64,000 nucleotides of DNA from Mesorhizobium prunaredense (lineage in GTDB: Bacteria > Pseudomonadota > Alphaproteobacteria > Rhizobiales > Rhizobiaceae): assembly GCF_900156895.1 (NCBI RefSeq), contig NZ_FTPD01000020.1:1-64000 (forward strand), read 5' to 3'. The notes beneath the pieces were generated by a model. The model searched no databases, was not told the DNA's origin, and saw nothing but the letters and a program-made list of their open reading frames with translations. Of this stretch, positions 61,235 to 64,000 are shown one piece after another (within the stretch, counting starts at the first letter, position 1; the number at the start of each line of letters is the position of its first letter). The translations under genes were made by a program, and so were the position numbers.

Positions 61235-61408
61235 CTACAGATCGGCGGAACGGGAGTAGCGTTCGCGCTTCCGCTCATAATCATCTTCGTCTTGGTAGCG
61301 GCCCTGCCATTTGCCATGTCCGCTCTCGTCCTTCCACGGATCGGCAGCGGCCACGCTGATGCATCCGGCCATTGCAATGCCGGCCAGGAGGGTGACGAGC
61401 ATCTTCAT
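61235..61408 (-). CDS. Small secreted or lipid-anchored protein
   Basis: A 57-aa protein with a lipoprotein-like signal (MKMLVTLLAGIAMAGC) and a charged mature part (DPWKDESGHGKWQGRYQDEDDYERKRERYSR). A very good AGGAGG lies before the ATG at 61408. It is too short for a known family, but the signal and ribosome site make it likely genuine. Its direction matches the two small genes before it. Confidence 0.65.
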   Translation of the reverse strand: MKMLVTLLAGIAMAGCISVAAADPWKDESGHGKWQGRYQDEDDYERKRERYSRSADL

Positions 61409-61718
61409 AATGATCCTCCTTTGCTGGTTCCCGCAACTAATTGAAACTCCATCGAACGGCTTTCTGTTGCGTGGGCCGCTTTGCAGAGTGTGGACGGCCG
61501 TCAACGTTTTCATCAAGCCCGGCGCCGGGCTATGGTCCATGACGCAGTAAGACTGAAGTCTGTGCGTTAAAGACAGAGGGCCGGGGCTGGCAACCAAGAT
61601 CTTGGCAAAGGATTGGTATTTGGCCGCCGAGCAAAGTCCCTTCATCGGCGGTTCGGGGTGCCCGCTGTATCCCTCATCGGCGGGCACCCGATATGGCACC
61701 CTAACGGCGGAAAGAACT

Positions 61719-61955
61719 GTGACCCCCATCCAGAGCAAACAGAATGTCGATGCGGTCGCAAGCCGACCCGCCAATGACAATCAAACTCCTGACCCAACAG
61801 ATTTCTCGGCGGTTGATCTTGTTTCGTCGAGCGACGAGGACGTCGTTGCAATCGTCAGGCGAACAGAGCGCCTGGCCCTCGCCGTGATTATAGTAATGGC
61901 GATCTTCCTGATCTTTGCACCGGTATTCTTCATTGCCCTGATGTATGGGATCTAG
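61719..61955 (+). CDS. Small single-helix membrane protein
   Basis: A 78-aa protein from GTG 61719 with GGAAAG just upstream. A polar Asp/Ser/Asn-rich N-terminal half is followed by a single membrane helix near the C-terminus (about 54-76: LALAVIIVMAIFLIFAPVFFIAL). An upstream start at 61602 would add 39 unconserved residues. No family recognised. Confidence 0.5.
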   Translation: MTPIQSKQNVDAVASRPANDNQTPDPTDFSAVDLVSSSDEDVVAIVRRTERLALAVIIVMAIFLIFAPVFFIALMYGI

Positions 61956-62468
61956 AGGTCCCGATTAGCCCTCGTCCCCCTTGCGCAGCGCGGCAAAATC
62001 CGAAAGGCCGGCCTCATTCAAGACGACAGGCTTTGGTGCCCCCGGACGGCGCTAAAGGCCAAATCCAATTGGAGCGTTCCACCCGAACTTCCGAAGAAAA
62101 ATCAAGGGATAGAAAGGGCTCTTCCCCCGAGGCGGTTAAGCTCGGTGTACCTCTTTGTGCCCGAGCGGTGTACCTTCTGTCAACTGCGTTTAGGGTGCAT
62201 ACCTCTGAATGACCGAGTTCACCCATTGCAGACATTCCACCTATACAGGGCTAGCTGACACCGACCAGTTCGGTCTTCACGAACACCGGAGGGGAGAACC
62301 AGAGGGTTGCCATGGAGGGTAATTTAGAGCGGGAAGAGGAACGATGTAGGCCCGCGCGGGTTTAGAATTGCGGCGGTCAGTTCTCCGTGGAAGCACAGCC
62401 GCTGTGGGTCCGTCGCTTGTCCCTCAACGGCGGCGGGCTCTCCCCTTGGCAAGGCCCAATGAGGGGAG
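61956..62468. other. Intergenic region without recognised genes
   Basis: About 510 bp. The 11-mer gcggtgtacct / tcggtgtacct is repeated near 62141 and 62164. No gene, RNA or terminator was recognised; base composition is less regular than in the core region. Confidence 0.5.
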
Positions 62469-62651
62469 CTACTCGGCCCGACTGGCCTTACCAATCGCCT
62501 CAAGTAACGACGCTAGGGTTGGCGGCAGCTCTGGTTCGACCTCCAGCCCAAGCAGCTTGTGTACGTGATGACGATTGTCTTCAGCACTGATGAACTGCCG
62601 AATGGCCTCGGCAAGAGGGGGCTTTTGCCCGGCCTTATCACGATTTGACAT
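62469..62651 (-). CDS. Small helical hypothetical protein
   Basis: A 60-aa protein (MSNRDKAGQKPPLAEAIRQFISAEDNRHHVHKLLGLEVEP in blocks, then LPPTLASLLEAIGKASR). The helical composition with regularly spaced hydrophobics looks like a genuine product. The C-terminal LPPTLASLLEAI slightly recalls the tail of NepR anti-sigma proteins, but the fit is too weak to claim that. The start at 62651 follows a G-rich stretch. Confidence 0.5.
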   Translation of the reverse strand: MSNRDKAGQKPPLAEAIRQFISAEDNRHHVHKLLGLEVEPELPPTLASLLEAIGKASRAE

Positions 62652-62781
62652 GTCTGCATGTCCCAACCCCCGCCCAGCCGGAACTCGCGAAGTACGGAAT
62701 GGTTCCTTTAGGGGTAGGTAATGTTTGGTAGAAATTTCTGAGCGCGAAGGACTGGCTGATCAACCGGGAGCCATTAGAGGA

Positions 62782-63021
62782 TCATTCGCGTTGGTCGAAG
62801 GCTACCGCGCGCCCAAATGCCGGAGCCGCTTCCACGATAAACTCGATCAGATCACAGTTGGTCACTTCCCAATGGGGGCCATCTTCGCGCACGGCTGCTA
62901 TCGTGGACTTAACGGAGACGATCCCGCCGTAGGGGGCTGCCTCGATGACCTCCAGAACAAGGTCCTCGACTGTGCGCCCGCCGTTCGTCTTAACGTTCAC
63001 CCGAGGGTCTCCCCGAGCCAC
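62782..63021 (-). CDS. Small hypothetical protein
   Basis: A 79-aa open frame with natural-looking composition (VEDLVLEVIEAAPYGGIVSVKSTIAAVREDGPHWEVTNCDLIEFIVEAAPAFGRAV in blocks). It starts at a GTG (63021) with GGGGCA upstream; a GTG at residue 8 is a second choice. No family recognised. A ttcgtacgaa palindrome lies 60-70 bp upstream. Confidence 0.45.
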   Translation of the reverse strand: MARGDPRVNVKTNGGRTVEDLVLEVIEAAPYGGIVSVKSTIAAVREDGPHWEVTNCDLIEFIVEAAPAFGRAVAFDQRE

Positions 63022-64000
63022 TGCCCCAAGTTACTATGTGTTGCACTTTCGGGGAAAAAATCAATGTACGATTTCGTACGAAAAAAGGGGTCGGAATGTT
63101 TGGAGCAAAAGTGCAGCGCGCGATCCCCCCGTGCCCCCTTCTATGCCATCACACGCCACCCTCAGGAACGCTTAGGCAGCCTCGCTTCACCCCACGGTTG
63201 ACGCGCCAGAGCTCGTCTCGCGGTAGCGCCAATGCTGTTTCGCGGGGTCGTCGAGCAATGGGATGACTGCGAGCTTCAGGGAGCGGCCGAAGTGGATCGT
63301 CAGGCTTGGGCGGAGGGCGTTTGTGGTCGACAAGCGGGTGCCTGAGGGGTTGGTAACGGCGGTGGTTGCCGTTGCGGTCAACATCGGATCGCCCAGGCAG
63401 GTAATGCGGTCGCCTTGACGGCCTTTGCGTCGGTGATCTCCTCAGGCAGCGTCGGGGAGGACTAGGAGGAGGCACGGCCGAAGGTCGCTGAACGGGCGCT
63501 GAAGACGGCGCTCTGGGTCGGCTAGACCTTCGGGGTTCCGTGACGGTAAATGAGCAGCGGGGACCGGGTGGGGGGCTTGGGGTTAGTCCCCGCTGCTTTG
63601 AGCTGCCTTCGCGGGGTGCAGTGGCAGCACAACTAAATAGTGACTGAGCGATGACAAGACCCAGACAGCGGAGCCTTGGGCACCCTGTCAGTCTTACACC
63701 GGCTAGTGCTGCCCCCCAAGGCCACCCGGGCGGGTGTCTCAAGAGTGCGGCCGGGGACGGACCTTCAAAGATTGCGACTTCCGTACCCCAGCCTACACAC
63801 CCGGCCTGACGCGCGTGCCCACCCAATGACGAGTGCCCACCCAATTGACCCCAGCGTCAAGCGACAGGTCATTAGTAGCCGATATAGATCGCCCCCAAAT
63901 CGGCCGCTTGAGCTAGCTCGGATAGACAATTCGGGTGAGCGGGTTCAACTGGTCAAAAGGAGGGGTCGGAATATCCGGGCCAAATTTTCTTACGACCCAT
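63022..64000. other. Gene-poor end of the window with a possible decayed ORF
   Basis: Nearly 1 kb without a convincing complete gene. On the minus strand, 63187-63384 encodes a natural-looking stretch (TNPSGTRLSTTNALRPSLTI, then GRSLKLAVIPLLDDPAKQHWRY), and a different frame just upstream (63400-63530) reads SSPTLPEEITDAKAVKATAL, interrupted by a stop. This suggests a frameshifted relic. A hairpin follows at 63553-63597. The motif aggggtcggaat occurs near 63086 and 63964. No integrase or tRNA was seen. Confidence 0.4.
63553..63597. terminator. GC-rich hairpin, possible terminator
   Basis: agcagcggggac pairs perfectly with gtccccgctgct around a G-rich loop; plus-strand continuation is ttgag, a weak T run. 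It lies just upstream (minus strand) of the possible decayed ORF. Confidence 0.45.

Noticed and set aside
62469..62651. NepR-type anti-sigma factor
   Set aside because: Only the last residues recall NepR; the body of the protein does not match, and no PhyR or EcfG gene is nearby.
63149..63844. A 231-codon minus-strand open frame
   Set aside because: The translation is Pro/Arg/Ser-rich without any motif and includes hairpin sequence; a more natural short frame (63187-63384) exists in a different phase.

Overview
The window looks like a stretch of main chromosome from a Mesorhizobium-type rhizobium (Phyllobacteriaceae, Alphaproteobacteria). Support for this is the high GC, the alphaproteobacterial gene set (NDUFA12-type complex I subunit, GatB, phasin, RNase E with an insertion inside its S1 domain, two-domain cold-shock protein, DUF3126, DUF1127, DUF2155, BTLCP peptidase), and short GC-rich palindromic repeats in many intergenic gaps. 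The species is inferred. No rRNA, tRNA, CRISPR array, transposase or integrase was found.

Layout. 0.2-13.9 kb: metabolic and housekeeping genes (adenine deaminase, two tandem alpha/beta-hydrolase lipoproteins, threonine dehydratase, glyoxalase I, cold-shock protein, serine acetyltransferase, gamma carbonic anhydrase), separated by repeat elements. 13.9-21.7 kb: a more variable segment with an ankyrin protein, a DUF1127 protein, a large BTAD/TolB-N/TPR regulator behind a CtrA-like box, a membrane coiled-coil protein with 147-bp internal repeats, a Gly-rich secreted protein, and two truncated genes (flavoprotein monooxygenase and methyltransferase) abutting tail to broken end. 21.8-24.1 kb: PAS_5, two-domain PilZ and BTLCP cysteine peptidase on the minus strand. 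24.5-31.6 kb: rhomboid protease, CBS protein, gatB, phasin, panB-panC, NDUFA12. 31.7-38.4 kb: DUF2155 protein, then on the minus strand an M48 protease, a DsbA-like protein, and the compact aroQ-accB-accC-aat run. 38.6-49.8 kb: aminotransferase, glutaminase, rne (minus) diverging from amiC-mrcA-prfB; prfB carries the programmed +1 frameshift. 50-54.5 kb: small secreted protein, OmpA lipoprotein, DEAD-box helicase, NAD kinase. 55-60.3 kb: a PotABCD-like ABC importer with a co-transcribed metallo-beta-lactamase-fold hydrolase and a divergent TetR regulator with paired operator-like palindromes. 60.3-64 kb: short hypothetical genes fading into about 1 kb with no convincing gene and one probable decayed ORF.

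How the genes work together. Several groups are pathway units: panB-panC (pantothenate), accB-accC (malonyl-CoA), amiC-mrcA (peptidoglycan), and the importer-hydrolase-TetR cluster, which reads as uptake, cleavage and repression for one unknown solute. The PAS/PilZ/BTLCP cluster is the best candidate for an uncharacterised signalling system: it pairs a probable c-di-GMP receptor with a LapG-like periplasmic protease, but no LapD or LapA partner is visible. A window-wide oddity is the number of short tandem duplications (15-21 bp), both inside disordered coding regions and at gene borders.
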